Source: Flavobacterium flevense (GTDB lineage Bacteria > Bacteroidota > Bacteroidia > Flavobacteriales > Flavobacteriaceae). From it: 64,000 bases of DNA. Position numbers and translations under genes: made by a program. This document shows, piece after piece, positions 1 through 10,298 of this stretch. Numbering within the stretch: position 1 is the first letter of the stretch; every line of letters starts with the position of its first letter. The notes under the pieces were generated by a model. The model ran no database searches. It was not told the origin of the DNA and saw only the letters and a program-made list of their open reading frames with translations. The DNA lies in NCBI RefSeq assembly GCF_900142775.1, contig NZ_FRCC01000002.1:657831-721830 (forward strand). Reading direction: 5' to 3'.

Positions 1-174
1 TGTTCCTCTCCCAACCCCTCCAAAGGAGAGGAGACTGTGACTTAGAAATTTCTTGGGGTTAAATAGGGTATGTATATAAACTTTGATGTTTGGCTTATAT
101 GAACTTCGTTGTCGATATTTTCCTTAAATAAGCTTATATTACTTATATGTTTAAGAAAAAAAGCTCGAATATAC

Positions 175-195
175 TGATCACTGATCACTGATCAC
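175..195. repeat. three tandem copies of TGATCAC
   Basis: Three head-to-tail copies of the 7-base unit TGATCAC. The repeat overlaps the 3' end of recX, and the recX stop codon (TGA on the minus strand) lies inside it, so copy-number change would alter only the last residues of RecX. It is short and may be chance or slippage. Just upstream, positions 5-11 and 25-31 form a CCTCTCC/GGAGAGG inverted repeat whose role I cannot tell. Confidence 0.6.
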
Positions 196-661
196 TATTT
201 TCTAATTCCCGGACTTTTTCATAAACTAAGTTGCTCTCAAATCCCCGACGGAGCATATAATCACAAAATTTCTTTCTTTTTTTAAGCGAATTACGTTCGT
301 GTATTGCTTCCCATTGTCTGTTGGCCAGCGAGTCAAAAGTTTCCAGATATTCATCGGGACTGATTTCTTTTAGTGCAATGTTGATTAAGGTTTGATTAAT
401 GCCTCTGAATTTTAATTCATTCGTAATTCTGATTTTTCCCCAATGTTTGATACGATGTTTTCCTCGCGCAAAACTACAGGCAAAGCGTTCTTCGTTTAGG
501 AAGTTCTCACTGATAAGATGGGCTATTATCTGGTCAATTTCATCAGAATCCATTTTCATACTTCGCAATTTTTGCACTACTTCTTCGTGGCAACGGTCCT
601 GATAGGCACAATAATGTTCTGTTTTTTGTATGGCTTCTTTGATTGTCAATACATCTTTCAT
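185..661 (-). CDS. recX: regulatory protein RecX
   Basis: RecX binds RecA filaments in the cytoplasm and modulates recombination and the SOS response. The 158-residue length is normal for the family. The sequence shows the three-helix repeats typical of RecX: an N-terminal segment with YCAYQDRCHEEV, a central segment with FLNEERFACSFARGK (the conserved NEERFA-type motif) followed by the WGKIRI stretch, and a C-terminal repeat ending near YMLRRGFESNLV. The ATG start at 661 needs no alternative. The gene is divergent from the large surface protein that starts at 884 and recA is not in view. No perfect -7 element was found upstream. The family assignment is firm; regulation is not visible. Confidence 0.9.
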   Translation of the reverse strand: MKDVLTIKEAIQKTEHYCAYQDRCHEEVVQKLRSMKMDSDEIDQIIAHLISENFLNEERFACSFARGKHRIKHWGKIRITNELKFRGINQTLINIALKEISPDEYLETFDSLANRQWEAIHERNSLKKRKKFCDYMLRRGFESNLVYEKVRELENSDQ

Positions 662-883
662 TTATAATCCCAAATTGAGGTTCAGATTCTTGGTCATAAA
701 GGTACTTAATTCTTTAAAAGACTCCCGATTTATTATTTGATTAGCACTGTTTTTTGTAAATAAAAGCTGATTGTCGGTTAAAAATGTAGGTTGACGAGCT
801 GGTTTTATAGTCTGATTTTTAATGATTTAATTTAAATGAATTTTTGAAAATAAGGGTTAAGTGAAATTTTATACTCGGGATAT

Positions 884-3800
884 ATGAGGGCGTTTTTAAC
901 TAAGAAAATATTTTTTGTAGTGCTGTTTTTATTTGTTTTTTCTACAAAAATGATGGGACAAGCTGTTACATCAGGAACAGCTTATATTTGGTCAACAGCT
1001 ACCACATGGACACCTGCGGTTGTGCCGGTTAATACTACTGATGTTGCTGTTAATCATCCGCTCACACTTGATCAGGATTTAACAATTACAACAGGAAATT
1101 ATACTTTTAATCATGATGTAACTGATCAACCGGGAGGAACAAATTATAATTTTTCAACAATTAGTGCTGTAGGAAGTTTGACTGTAGCTTCAGGAACTAC
1201 CACTATAGGAGGAATTACCAGTATAGAAGGCGGAGCATCCAATTTTACATTGACTGTAAAATCCGGTGCTACTTTGATACTAGGTACTGTTGGTTCTGTT
1301 TCGGATAATTTTTTAATAGGGAATAAAGTAACTATTAATATCGAATTTGGAGGGTCATTAATTGTTTATGGAAATATAGTAAATAGTAACAGCAGTGGTA
1401 GTGTAACTGTTAACGGATTATTACAAGTATTTGGTAATTATAGTACAAATAATGGAAATATTGATATTTCAGGAGCTACAGGCCAGTTTTATACAACCGG
1501 ATCTATGTCAACACAAGGTTCATCAGATATTTATGGTTCCGGAAATGAGTGTGCTTCTAATTGTTCCGGAACCTCGTTAGGCTGTGGATCCAGTGGGAAC
1601 TCTTATACTGCCATAATCACACCTCAAAGTCAAACGGTTTGTTCTGGTGGTGCCATAAGTAGTATGACTTTTACAACTAATGCGCCTTCTCCCACCTATC
1701 AATGGCAGTATAGTATGACAGCTGGAGGAACTTTTACGTCTATTTCAGGAGAAACTTTAGATACTTATACTCCTGCGTCTCTGACTGCGACAAGATGGTA
1801 TAGGGTAAAATATACGTCATCTGCTTGTAGTGGTGATCAATATTCGGCGCCGGTTCCTGTGTATGTTTCCGCATCTACTTATAGACAGTCGACCGCAGGA
1901 CAAACGTTATGCGGCGGGAGTTTTGGTCCCATTTCTGTATCTGCTTTTGGGACAGCTTTGACTTATCAGTGGTATACTAATACCAGTGCTGTTAATTCTG
2001 GAGGAACTCCCATTACGGGAGCAGTTTCAAATATTTATACCCCTTCAAGTACTACTAGTGGTACAAACTACTACTATTGTGTAATAAATAGTTCTTGCGG
2101 AACTCCTTTTACAACTGCTGTTTCAGGAGCGTTTTCTATGAGCCTGAATAGTGTAACAGCAGCTTCACTATCTCCTGCACCTTGTATAAATACAGCTATG
2201 ACGAGTATTACACATACTACAGCAGGGGCAACAGGAATAGGTTCAGCTACAGGATTGCCTACAGGAGTATCCGCATTGTGGTCTTTCGGTACAATTACCA
2301 TAAGCGGAACACCTACACAATCAGGAACATTTAATTATAGTATTCCATTAACCGGAGGTTGCGGGAATCTAAATGCTACAGGAACCATCACCGTAAATCC
2401 TGTTCCTGTTATTACTACTCAACCCGTTAACCAATTAGATTGTGAAGGCAGCTTTGTTAATTTTAAAGTGGTGGCTTCCGGTATAGGATTAACGTATGTC
2501 TGGCAATATAAAAGACCCGCAGATGCCGGATTTGTAACGCTTACCGGCAGTGAAACCAATACGACTTATCCTGCTGCAGGCGAAATAAGAATAGGAAATG
2601 TGAGCAGTGCACAATATCCTAATGGAACCCAATTTAAAGTAATAGTATCTAATGGTAATTGTAGTGTAACCTCAACTGTGGCAACACTCACAGTGAATGA
2701 AATTACTAATATTACCGGAGGCACTAATGTTACTCAGTGTTTTGGAACAAACTATTCTTATACCGTTACGACTTCAAATCCCGCCAATGTAGTTTCTTAT
2801 CGTTGGAAAAAATCAGTGATTTCAGGAGATTGGGATGAAATTAGCGATGGAGGAGCTTACTCAGGAGCAGTAACTCCTACCTTAACAATAACGGCTGGAA
2901 CACCAACTGAATCAGCCGAATACCGTGTTTATATTACTTTCAAGTCTTCGGGGGCTGATTGTAATGTGACAAGTGCAACCAGAACCAGAAAAATTACTTT
3001 TTTACCATTATTGACAACTCCGCTAACCACCATTGTACAACCCACATGTATAAGCAATACAGGAACTATTACAGTAACCATACAAAGTGCATCAGATACT
3101 TATAGCTTTGATAATGGATTCAGTTTTCAAGCCAGTAATGTGAAATCGGGCTTGGCTACGGGAAATTATAATGTGATTATAAAAAATGTAGCGGGTTGTA
3201 TTTCTCCAACTACTACTTGTGTGATAATCAGCGATACTTCCACATGGGACGGAACCACCTGGCTCAACGGAACTCCGGATGCTTCCAGAGGAATTGTTTT
3301 TCAGCAAAATTATACTTCAACAGCTGACATTGATGCCTGCTCTTGTGAGGTTACAAACGGCGCTAATGTGGTTATTAATTCAGCACATACTTTAAAGGTG
3401 ACTAATGCTGTAACAGTTGTTAGTGGTTCTCTGACTTTTGAAAATAATGCCAGTCTGGTTCAGATTAATGATGCGGCTATCAATTCAGGAAATATTAATT
3501 ATAAACGCTATACTGCTCCGGTAAGAAGATATGATTTTACCTATTGGTCGTCACCGGTTGCCGGTCAAACATTGAAAAACTTGTCGCCTAATACTTTAGG
3601 AGATAAATATTATGGGTATAATTCCATTGCAGGTGCCTGGGTGATTTATTATAATGGTGCTGCTATTATGCAGCCCGGTAATGGGTATCTTATCAGAGCG
3701 CCGCAAACCTTCAGCATAACATCCGCTACAATTGATACCAATCCGGTGTTTTCAGGTGTTCCAAATAATGGAATAGTGAGTTTGCCAATAACTGCAAGTA

Positions 3801-4900
3801 AAACCTATCTTCTGGGGAATCCTTATGCATCGGCTATTAATGCGGATACTTTTTTAGATACAAATGCTGCGGTATTAGAAGGAACACTATATTTCTGGAC
3901 ACATAATTCTCCTCCAAATAGTGCTGTTGCCGGTGATGCTATTTATAATTATACTTCGGATGATTATGCAACTTATAACAGAACAGGAGGAGTAGGAACT
4001 CGCATTTCTACTGCTGACCCGGCTTATCCGGGAGGAATTGTTCCTACGGGGAAAATTGCATCTGGTCAGGGATTTTTTGCACCTGCAAGCACTGCGGGAG
4101 GAAATTTAGTTTTCAATAATGGGATGCGGGTTTCTGGCGGTGCATCAGGAATAAATAATTCGCAGTTTTTTAAAATGAATACTGCATCAAAAGCTGTTAC
4201 AACAACTGTAACAGCAGATAAAAGCCGTATCTGGTTAAATTTGACTAATAATCAGGGAGCTTTTAAACAAACTTTAATTGGATATCTGACTGGAGCAACA
4301 AATAATTATGATGCTGGGTATGATGGCGTGACTTATGATGGGAATCAATATGTTGATTTTTATAGTGTAAATCAACAGCTGCATTTAACTATTCAGGGGC
4401 GGGCTTTGCCTTTTGAAAAACAGGATACAGTGGCTTTAGGTTATAAATCAGCTATTAAAGGCGAGTTCCAAATCAGTCTTGATCATACCGATGGGCTATT
4501 GGATTTTCAGCAAGTATTTCTTGAAGATAAAGAGTTGGATTTGCAATATGATTTAAAAAAAGAACCGTATTCGTTTACAACCGAAAAAGGAACTTTCAAT
4601 AATCGTTTTGTATTGCGTTATGAAACTAAAAATGAGGCTGGAAAAATAATGGCAAAAGAGCCAATAGCAGAGGATTTTAATTTTGTTTCAGTGCTTAACA
4701 AGGAAATAAAGCTTAGTTCTTCGGAAGGACTTATTTCTACAATTAGTTTATATGATGTTTCCGGAAAGCTCGTTTATCAAAAAGAAGCTCTCGCCACTAA
4801 TCATTTTGTTATACAAAATTTGAACTTCGCGCATCAGGTATTATTAGTCAATGTAGTTTTAGATAATGGACAAACTTTTGTAAGAAAAATTATTTATTGA
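884..4900 (+). CDS. giant T9SS-exported surface protein, paralog 1 of 3
   Basis: A 1338-residue secreted protein of unknown ligand. Residues 1-26 form a Sec signal peptide (basic start, FFVVLFLFVF core, cleavage near MGQ|AV). The mature part is rich in Thr, Ser, Gly and Asn and carries Ig-like beta-sandwich repeats: a putative Ig domain with SGTPTQSGTFNYSIPLTGGC, and a SprB-like repeat near 715-780. From about residue 788 (TWDGTTWLNG) to the end it shares a roughly 550-residue module with the two following genes. The last ~75 residues (SLYDVSGKLVYQKE ... VRKIIY) are a T9SS sorting domain, so export through SprA-type machinery and surface anchoring or release are expected. It has its own terminator. 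Adhesin or gliding-related matrix function is an inference. Confidence 0.8.
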   Translation: MRAFLTKKIFFVVLFLFVFSTKMMGQAVTSGTAYIWSTATTWTPAVVPVNTTDVAVNHPLTLDQDLTITTGNYTFNHDVTDQPGGTNYNFSTISAVGSLTVASGTTTIGGITSIEGGASNFTLTVKSGATLILGTVGSVSDNFLIGNKVTINIEFGGSLIVYGNIVNSNSSGSVTVNGLLQVFGNYSTNNGNIDISGATGQFYTTGSMSTQGSSDIYGSGNECASNCSGTSLGCGSSGNSYTAIITPQSQTVCSGGAISSMTFTTNAPSPTYQWQYSMTAGGTFTSISGETLDTYTPASLTATRWYRVKYTSSACSGDQYSAPVPVYVSASTYRQSTAGQTLCGGSFGPISVSAFGTALTYQWYTNTSAVNSGGTPITGAVSNIYTPSSTTSGTNYYYCVINSSCGTPFTTAVSGAFSMSLNSVTAASLSPAPCINTAMTSITHTTAGATGIGSATGLPTGVSALWSFGTITISGTPTQSGTFNYSIPLTGGCGNLNATGTITVNPVPVITTQPVNQLDCEGSFVNFKVVASGIGLTYVWQYKRPADAGFVTLTGSETNTTYPAAGEIRIGNVSSAQYPNGTQFKVIVSNGNCSVTSTVATLTVNEITNITGGTNVTQCFGTNYSYTVTTSNPANVVSYRWKKSVISGDWDEISDGGAYSGAVTPTLTITAGTPTESAEYRVYITFKSSGADCNVTSATRTRKITFLPLLTTPLTTIVQPTCISNTGTITVTIQSASDTYSFDNGFSFQASNVKSGLATGNYNVIIKNVAGCISPTTTCVIISDTSTWDGTTWLNGTPDASRGIVFQQNYTSTADIDACSCEVTNGANVVINSAHTLKVTNAVTVVSGSLTFENNASLVQINDAAINSGNINYKRYTAPVRRYDFTYWSSPVAGQTLKNLSPNTLGDKYYGYNSIAGAWVIYYNGAAIMQPGNGYLIRAPQTFSITSATIDTNPVFSGVPNNGIVSLPITASKTYLLGNPYASAINADTFLDTNAAVLEGTLYFWTHNSPPNSAVAGDAIYNYTSDDYATYNRTGGVGTRISTADPAYPGGIVPTGKIASGQGFFAPASTAGGNLVFNNGMRVSGGASGINNSQFFKMNTASKAVTTTVTADKSRIWLNLTNNQGAFKQTLIGYLTGATNNYDAGYDGVTYDGNQYVDFYSVNQQLHLTIQGRALPFEKQDTVALGYKSAIKGEFQISLDHTDGLLDFQQVFLEDKELDLQYDLKKEPYSFTTEKGTFNNRFVLRYETKNEAGKIMAKEPIAEDFNFVSVLNKEIKLSSSEGLISTISLYDVSGKLVYQKEALATNHFVIQNLNFAHQVLLVNVVLDNGQTFVRKIIY

Positions 4901-4926
4901 AATAATTTAATTTTTTAAGGTTATTC

Positions 4927-4958
4927 TCCCGATTGCGAAAGTAATCGGGATTTTTTTT
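4927..4958 (+). terminator. rho-independent terminator of surface protein 1
   Basis: Stem TCCCGATT (4927-4934) pairs with AATCGGGA (4943-4950) around an 8-base loop and is followed by eight T. It lies 26 bases after the stop codon. The terminator after the next paralog (10001) is nearly the same sequence. Confidence 0.85.
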
Positions 4959-5373
4959 ACAGATAAGTTACCAGGTTTTGTTGTTTTTTTAGTTTCGAAT
5001 ACACGAATTTTCGGAATCCTTCGAGGTATGAATTTTAAGAAAAACATCGAATTTTTTTCAAAAACCTTAAAATTTAATCTGCTAATCAGCGGTTAAATCT
5101 TCTTTTTTTATTCCAAATTTTATTTCGTTTCCTAAAACTATTTTTTAAATAAAAACGTACATAAAAAAGTGAGCAAATTTTGAAGCTTTTTAATTGCTGA
5201 ATCCTTATGAGATAAAGGTTTAGCTTAAAAAATGCACTTTAACGACTAAACAAGTACATAAACGTTTTTAGTTTTTTGAAAAAGAAATAACATTTAATCT
5301 TGCGCTGTAATTCATTTTTATGAATTGAATGTTAAAGTTTTATAAGCTTGCCCGCCCCAAATAAATATTTTAT
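4959..5373 (+). other. intergenic region and putative leader of surface protein 2
   Basis: No gene is visible in these 415 bases. The distal half (about 5226-5290) resembles the region upstream of the third paralog (about 10153-10210): both carry TTAAAAAATG followed by a TTTAAC and an AAACG block, so the duplication that made the paralogs seems to include upstream DNA. A weak promoter candidate is TTG at 5276-5278 and TAATCTTG at 5295-5302, which is one mismatch from TAnnTTTG with a short 16-base spacer. Confidence 0.4.
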
Positions 5374-8300
5374 ATGATTCCAAACTTTACTTTAAATAGA
5401 TTTTTAATTTTTTTTCTTTTTTTCTTTCATGTTGTGGTTTTTGCAGCGACAAAAACTTATACAGGTGCTAATAATGGTAATTGGAGTACTGCAAGTAATT
5501 GGTCTCCAAGTGGGGTTCCCAATGGGACTGATGATGTTATAATTCCATCTGGAAAAATAGTGGTTCTTGATGTTTTGTCTGTTGCAGCTAATAGTATAAC
5601 TGTTTCGGGAGTGATTGAAATTCCTGCTGACAGCAATATTAGTATTAATTCTTTATTAATAGTTGTTTCCTCTCCATCTGGAAGCATTTTTTTCAATAAA
5701 AAATCTATTATTACATTACCTCAAAATGTAGCTTTATATCTTCAAAATGGCTCAAAAAGTTTAGATACTTCGGATAATGGAGTTTGTAGTAATAATACAG
5801 AAATACATGTGGGAACAACTAACTATGCTGTTTGTACAGGAGGAGGTGCTTTGTATTCATTTGATCAAGTTGAGAGTGCTGGAGGTATTAATGTTGTAAC
5901 TGCAGGGGTAATAGGAGTTGCACAAAATATTTGTGGTGGTACTGCTCCAAATACTCTAACATCAGCAACAGCTGCTACTGGTTCAGGAACAATTACCTAT
6001 CAATGGCAAGCTACTGATTCAACAGGTAGTTATGTTACAATTACTTCAGCAATATCAGAAAATTATTTACCGCCTGTTTTAAATGCCACTACAAGTTATA
6101 GAAGAAGAACAGTTTCTGTAATTAATGGACAAACTTTTTATTCTCAATATACTTCATCTGTTACGATTACAATAACCAGTACTACTGCTGCTCCAACAGG
6201 AACAGCGTCTCAATCTTTTTGCGCAAGTAATAATCCAACCGTAGCCAATTTAACTGCTACAGGAACAGGAATAAAATGGTATGCAGCTTCAAGTGGAGGT
6301 GCTGCTCTTGCAACAAATACAGTTTTAACAAATGGAACACATTATTATGCGTCTCAAACTTTAAATGGTTGTGAGAGTGCATCAAGATTGGATGTAACTG
6401 TAACGGTAAATGCTTTGCCAACATTATCAGGAGCTTCACAGGCTTCACCAGTTTGTGCTGGTTCTGGAGCTACCGTAAATTTAACGGGTATGTTGCCAAA
6501 TAGTACTTCTACAATTAGTTATACTATTAATGGAAGTACACAAGCACCAATTACAGGAGTTGTTGCTAATGCTTCGGGAATAGCAAGTTTTACAAGTGCT
6601 ATTTTAACGATTGTTAATAACAATCAGTATTTACAAATTACTGGAGTAACAACAACTGGTGTGACACCAAGTTGTACGTCAAATATTTATGTTGGTTTTA
6701 ATTTACAAGTAACATCATCTTCTACTCCAACTAATATCAGAGGAGATAATGAAAGTTGTAATGGTTACATTGCGAGATGGGATGGTTCAGCTACAAATTT
6801 TTATATAGATGTGGCTACAACAAGTACTTTTGATTCAGGGACTATTGTTCCATCTTATGATAATGCAAACTTAGGTAATGTTGGTAGTGTGAATTTAACT
6901 GGATTATTACCAAATACTACTTATTATTTTAGAGTTAGAGCTTCTGGAAGTTGTGGATTTAGTGGTTATTCTTCTGTTGGGAGTTTTACGACTTTGTCTA
7001 TAGCTACCCCAACAAATGTAAGGTCAGATAATGTTAATTGGTGTACTTCTACAATAAGATGGGATGGTTCAGCTACAAAATTCTTTATTGATGTTGCAAC
7101 TAGCAATACATTTTCTGCTGGAACTATGCTTTCTGCCTATAATAATCTGGATGTAGGAAATGTAAATAGTCTTATTTTGTCTGGGTTATTACCAAATACT
7201 ATGTATTATTTCAGAGTTCGACGTATGGAAACTTGTGGTTTGAGTGGAAATTCTGCTGTGAGTAATTTTACTACTATGGCTATTTCGTCACCCACAGCTA
7301 ATGCTGGATATGCTAGTTGTAATGATTGGGTAGCACAATGGAATGGAGTTTATGATACTAGTGGAAATGAAGCCGATGGATATTATTTAGATGTAGCAAT
7401 TGATAATGGTTTTACGAACTATGTTAGTGGGTATCAAGATTTGTATGTAGGGAAAACCAATGCTTACACTATAACAGGGCTCGCTCGTGGCGGTGTTTAT
7501 TATTTTAGGATAAGAGCAAATACAAGTTGTGGAGTTGGAAGTAATTCAAATGTAGTTACTTTTACAGAAATAGGTAATTGGTCTTCGAATCCTGGAACTA
7601 TAACAGGTGGTGCGAATTCAATATGTGTGGGTAGTACTGCTACATTTATAAAAGATGAAAATACTTGGCCTTCTACAGGTACTTGGTCAGTTTTTAATCA
7701 AACAGGAAGTGCAAGTATTACTCAATCTGGAGTTGTTACTGGTGTTAGTGTGGGGACTGTTAAAGTTGTTTTTACTACTTATAATGGTGGTTGTGGAACG
7801 TCAACATCTAGAGATTTAACAGTTACACCAGGCAGTGTTGTAGGTACGGCTTCATCAAGTCCTAATTTATGTATTGGCGAAACAATGATTGATGTTACAC
7901 ATACTACTACAGGAGCTACAGGCATTGGAATGGCTACTGATTTACCAGCTGGAGTATATGCATCATGGTCTTCGAATACGATTACGATTAGTGGAACACC
8001 GACTGCTTCTGGTACTTTTAATTATAGTATTCCATTAACTGGTGGTTGTTCAGGTATAAATGCGACAGGTACAATCATAGTAACATCTCTTCCTACTCCA
8101 ACAGCTGAAACGCCAACCAACCCTAGTTGTAAAGTACCAACAGGAAGTGTAATTTTAAATAATTTACCTAGTTCAGGTACTATTGTTCAAACAGGGGAAC
8201 GTAATGATTCAATTGAGATTTTAGGCGGAGGGTCACAAACAATAACAGGGCTTCATCCGGGTACTTATTATTTTGCTGTTACTAATGGAAGTTGTACTTC

Positions 8301-9975
8301 AGCAACAGTTACTGTTGTTATTCTTGAACCTGAAACCAATACTTGGTCTTCAAGTGGATGGAGTGATGGAACTCCTACGATCAATCAAAGATTAGTGTTT
8401 GGTACAGATTATACAAACGCTAATGATGTTGATTTGTTAGGCTGTTCTTGTCAGGTTACAGGATCGGCCGTAGTTACCATAAAATCTGGACGTACTTTAA
8501 AAATTGAAAATGGAGTGGAGGTTCAACCAAACGCTACATTAATTTTTGAGAATAATGCCAGCTTAGTTCAAATTAATGATGCTGCTGTAAATTCAGGAAA
8601 TATCAATTATAAACGCCATACTGCTCCCGTTAAACGTTATGATTTTACCTATTGGGCTTCACCTGTTGCAGGACAAACAATGAAAGCTTTATCCCCTGGT
8701 ACTTTAGGAGATAAATATTATAGCTATAATCCAACTAGTGGTTGGAAAATTGAATATAACGGAGCACTTACGATGGAAGCAGGTAAAGGTTATATTATTA
8801 GAGCTCCACAAACATTTAGTATTACTGTGCCTGCAATTGATACTAATCCGGTTTTTGTTGGGGTGCCAAATAATGGATTAGTATCATTTTCAATAGCAGC
8901 TAATCAAACACATCTTTTAGGGAATCCTTATCCATCAGCAATAGATGCCGATAAATTTATAGCTGCAAATTCAACTTCATTAGAAGGAACACTTTATTTC
9001 TGGACTCATAATACATCACCAAGTAAAGATATTGCCGGCGATGCTATTTATAATTATACCACTAATGATTATATTACTTATAATAAAACAGGAGGTGTAA
9101 ATGTTGCTACAGGTAAAATAGCGGCAGGGCAAGGATTTTTTGCTCCGGCAAGTGCTGCTGGAGGAACAATAGTATTTAATAATGCTATGAGATATACAGA
9201 AGGACAACCTAATTATGATAATTCAAATTTTTTGAAAATTAATAGTACTTCTAAAACAGTGACAACGACTACTGCGACAGAAAAAAATCGTGTTTGGTTG
9301 AATTTAACTAATTCAGAAGGGGCTTTCAAACAAACTTTGTTAGGTTATATTACGGGAGCGACTAATGGTTATGATGCTGGTTATGACGGCATGAGTTATG
9401 ATGGAAATCAATTTGTTGATTTTTACAGTGTCAATAATGCCGTGAATTTATCTATTCAGGGACGTGCGTTACCTTTTGTTAAACAAGACAGTGTTGTTTT
9501 AGGATATAAATCGACTATCAAAGGGGAATTTAAAATTAGCATCGATCGTACTGATGGCGCTTTGGCAACACAGAATATCTTTTTAGAAGATAAAGATTTA
9601 AAAGTACTTCATGATCTTAAACAGGGAGCTTATACTTTTAATACTGAAAAAGGAATTTTCAATAATCGGTTTGTATTGCGTTATGTTGACAAAAATGCTG
9701 TTGAACCAGTAGTTGAAACCCCGGTAGTTGAGACACCAGTTATTGATAGCTCAGTAACGGTTTCTGTAAAACAAGACCAAATTACGGTAAGTTCATCAGA
9801 AGATTTGATTTCAAAAATCATTATTTATGATATTGCAGGAAAAATAATTTATCAAAAAGAGGATGTATCTGCCAATGATTTTATGATACAAAATTTACTG
9901 TCCAGTAAACAAGTTCTTTTAGTAACTCTGGTTCTTGAAAACGGTAAAACAACTTCAACAAAAATAGTTTATTAG
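5374..9975 (+). CDS. giant T9SS-exported surface protein with FnIII repeats, paralog 2 of 3
   Basis: A 1533-residue secreted protein, ligand unknown. A signal peptide covers about residues 1-24 (FLIFFLFFFHVVVFAA). Then come Ig-like and PKD-like sandwiches, three clear fibronectin type III units at about 450-735 (repeated WDGSATxFxIDVAT and LLPNTxYYFRVR), a putative Ig domain that closely matches the one in paralog 1 (TFNYSIPLTGGC), and a SprB-like repeat ending near 985. The shared C-terminal module starts near residue 990 and a T9SS sorting domain (IIYDIAGKIIYQKE ... STKIVY) ends the protein. A short PVVETPV repeat near 1450 acts as a linker before the sorting domain. The FnIII units also resemble each other at DNA level, so recombination within the gene is plausible. 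Adhesin function is inferred. Confidence 0.8.
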   Translation: MIPNFTLNRFLIFFLFFFHVVVFAATKTYTGANNGNWSTASNWSPSGVPNGTDDVIIPSGKIVVLDVLSVAANSITVSGVIEIPADSNISINSLLIVVSSPSGSIFFNKKSIITLPQNVALYLQNGSKSLDTSDNGVCSNNTEIHVGTTNYAVCTGGGALYSFDQVESAGGINVVTAGVIGVAQNICGGTAPNTLTSATAATGSGTITYQWQATDSTGSYVTITSAISENYLPPVLNATTSYRRRTVSVINGQTFYSQYTSSVTITITSTTAAPTGTASQSFCASNNPTVANLTATGTGIKWYAASSGGAALATNTVLTNGTHYYASQTLNGCESASRLDVTVTVNALPTLSGASQASPVCAGSGATVNLTGMLPNSTSTISYTINGSTQAPITGVVANASGIASFTSAILTIVNNNQYLQITGVTTTGVTPSCTSNIYVGFNLQVTSSSTPTNIRGDNESCNGYIARWDGSATNFYIDVATTSTFDSGTIVPSYDNANLGNVGSVNLTGLLPNTTYYFRVRASGSCGFSGYSSVGSFTTLSIATPTNVRSDNVNWCTSTIRWDGSATKFFIDVATSNTFSAGTMLSAYNNLDVGNVNSLILSGLLPNTMYYFRVRRMETCGLSGNSAVSNFTTMAISSPTANAGYASCNDWVAQWNGVYDTSGNEADGYYLDVAIDNGFTNYVSGYQDLYVGKTNAYTITGLARGGVYYFRIRANTSCGVGSNSNVVTFTEIGNWSSNPGTITGGANSICVGSTATFIKDENTWPSTGTWSVFNQTGSASITQSGVVTGVSVGTVKVVFTTYNGGCGTSTSRDLTVTPGSVVGTASSSPNLCIGETMIDVTHTTTGATGIGMATDLPAGVYASWSSNTITISGTPTASGTFNYSIPLTGGCSGINATGTIIVTSLPTPTAETPTNPSCKVPTGSVILNNLPSSGTIVQTGERNDSIEILGGGSQTITGLHPGTYYFAVTNGSCTSATVTVVILEPETNTWSSSGWSDGTPTINQRLVFGTDYTNANDVDLLGCSCQVTGSAVVTIKSGRTLKIENGVEVQPNATLIFENNASLVQINDAAVNSGNINYKRHTAPVKRYDFTYWASPVAGQTMKALSPGTLGDKYYSYNPTSGWKIEYNGALTMEAGKGYIIRAPQTFSITVPAIDTNPVFVGVPNNGLVSFSIAANQTHLLGNPYPSAIDADKFIAANSTSLEGTLYFWTHNTSPSKDIAGDAIYNYTTNDYITYNKTGGVNVATGKIAAGQGFFAPASAAGGTIVFNNAMRYTEGQPNYDNSNFLKINSTSKTVTTTTATEKNRVWLNLTNSEGAFKQTLLGYITGATNGYDAGYDGMSYDGNQFVDFYSVNNAVNLSIQGRALPFVKQDSVVLGYKSTIKGEFKISIDRTDGALATQNIFLEDKDLKVLHDLKQGAYTFNTEKGIFNNRFVLRYVDKNAVEPVVETPVVETPVIDSSVTVSVKQDQITVSSSEDLISKIIIYDIAGKIIYQKEDVSANDFMIQNLLSSKQVLLVTLVLENGKTTSTKIVY

Positions 9976-10000
9976 TGTAGAATTTATTTTTTTTAAAGGT

Positions 10001-10032
10001 ATCCCGATTGCGTAAGTAGTCGGGATTTTTTA
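10001..10032 (+). terminator. rho-independent terminator of surface protein 2
   Basis: Stem ATCCCGATT (10001-10009) pairs with AGTCGGGAT (10018-10026), followed by a T run. It differs by only a few bases from the terminator after paralog 1, including the loop (GCGTAAGT against GCGAAAGT). Confidence 0.8.
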
Positions 10033-10298
10033 TGACTGCTATTTTCTAAGTTTTCAAATACTTTTTCTTCGTAATTTATGAAATTGTGGCTTGTGAATTA
10101 GTTCTTTATGAATTGAATAGTTTTCAAATGTAGTTTTTCACTTTGTTTAATTGTTAAAAAATGTATTTTAACAGTAAAAAACTTCATTTAAACGATTTTT
10201 TTAATAATTTTATCTCAGATTTTTAGACCCCCTAAAAAATTGTGTTCACCTGATATATTTGGTATCGGGCGGCTATATAATTTTTTAAATATGGGGCT
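10033..10298 (+). promoter_or_regulatory. intergenic region with -7 element for surface protein 3
   Basis: No gene is visible here. A perfect -7 element TATATTTG sits at 10254-10261, giving a leader of about 30 bases before the ATG at 10299. No TTG is found at the right distance upstream, so the -33 box is missing and an activator may be needed. The block near 10153-10210 resembles DNA upstream of paralog 2. Confidence 0.5.

Noticed and set aside
6720..7580. CRISPR-like or tandem DNA repeat in surface protein 2
   Set aside because: The repeats are in-frame FnIII domains of about 95 codons with diverged sequence, not a CRISPR array; no array or cas gene was seen anywhere.
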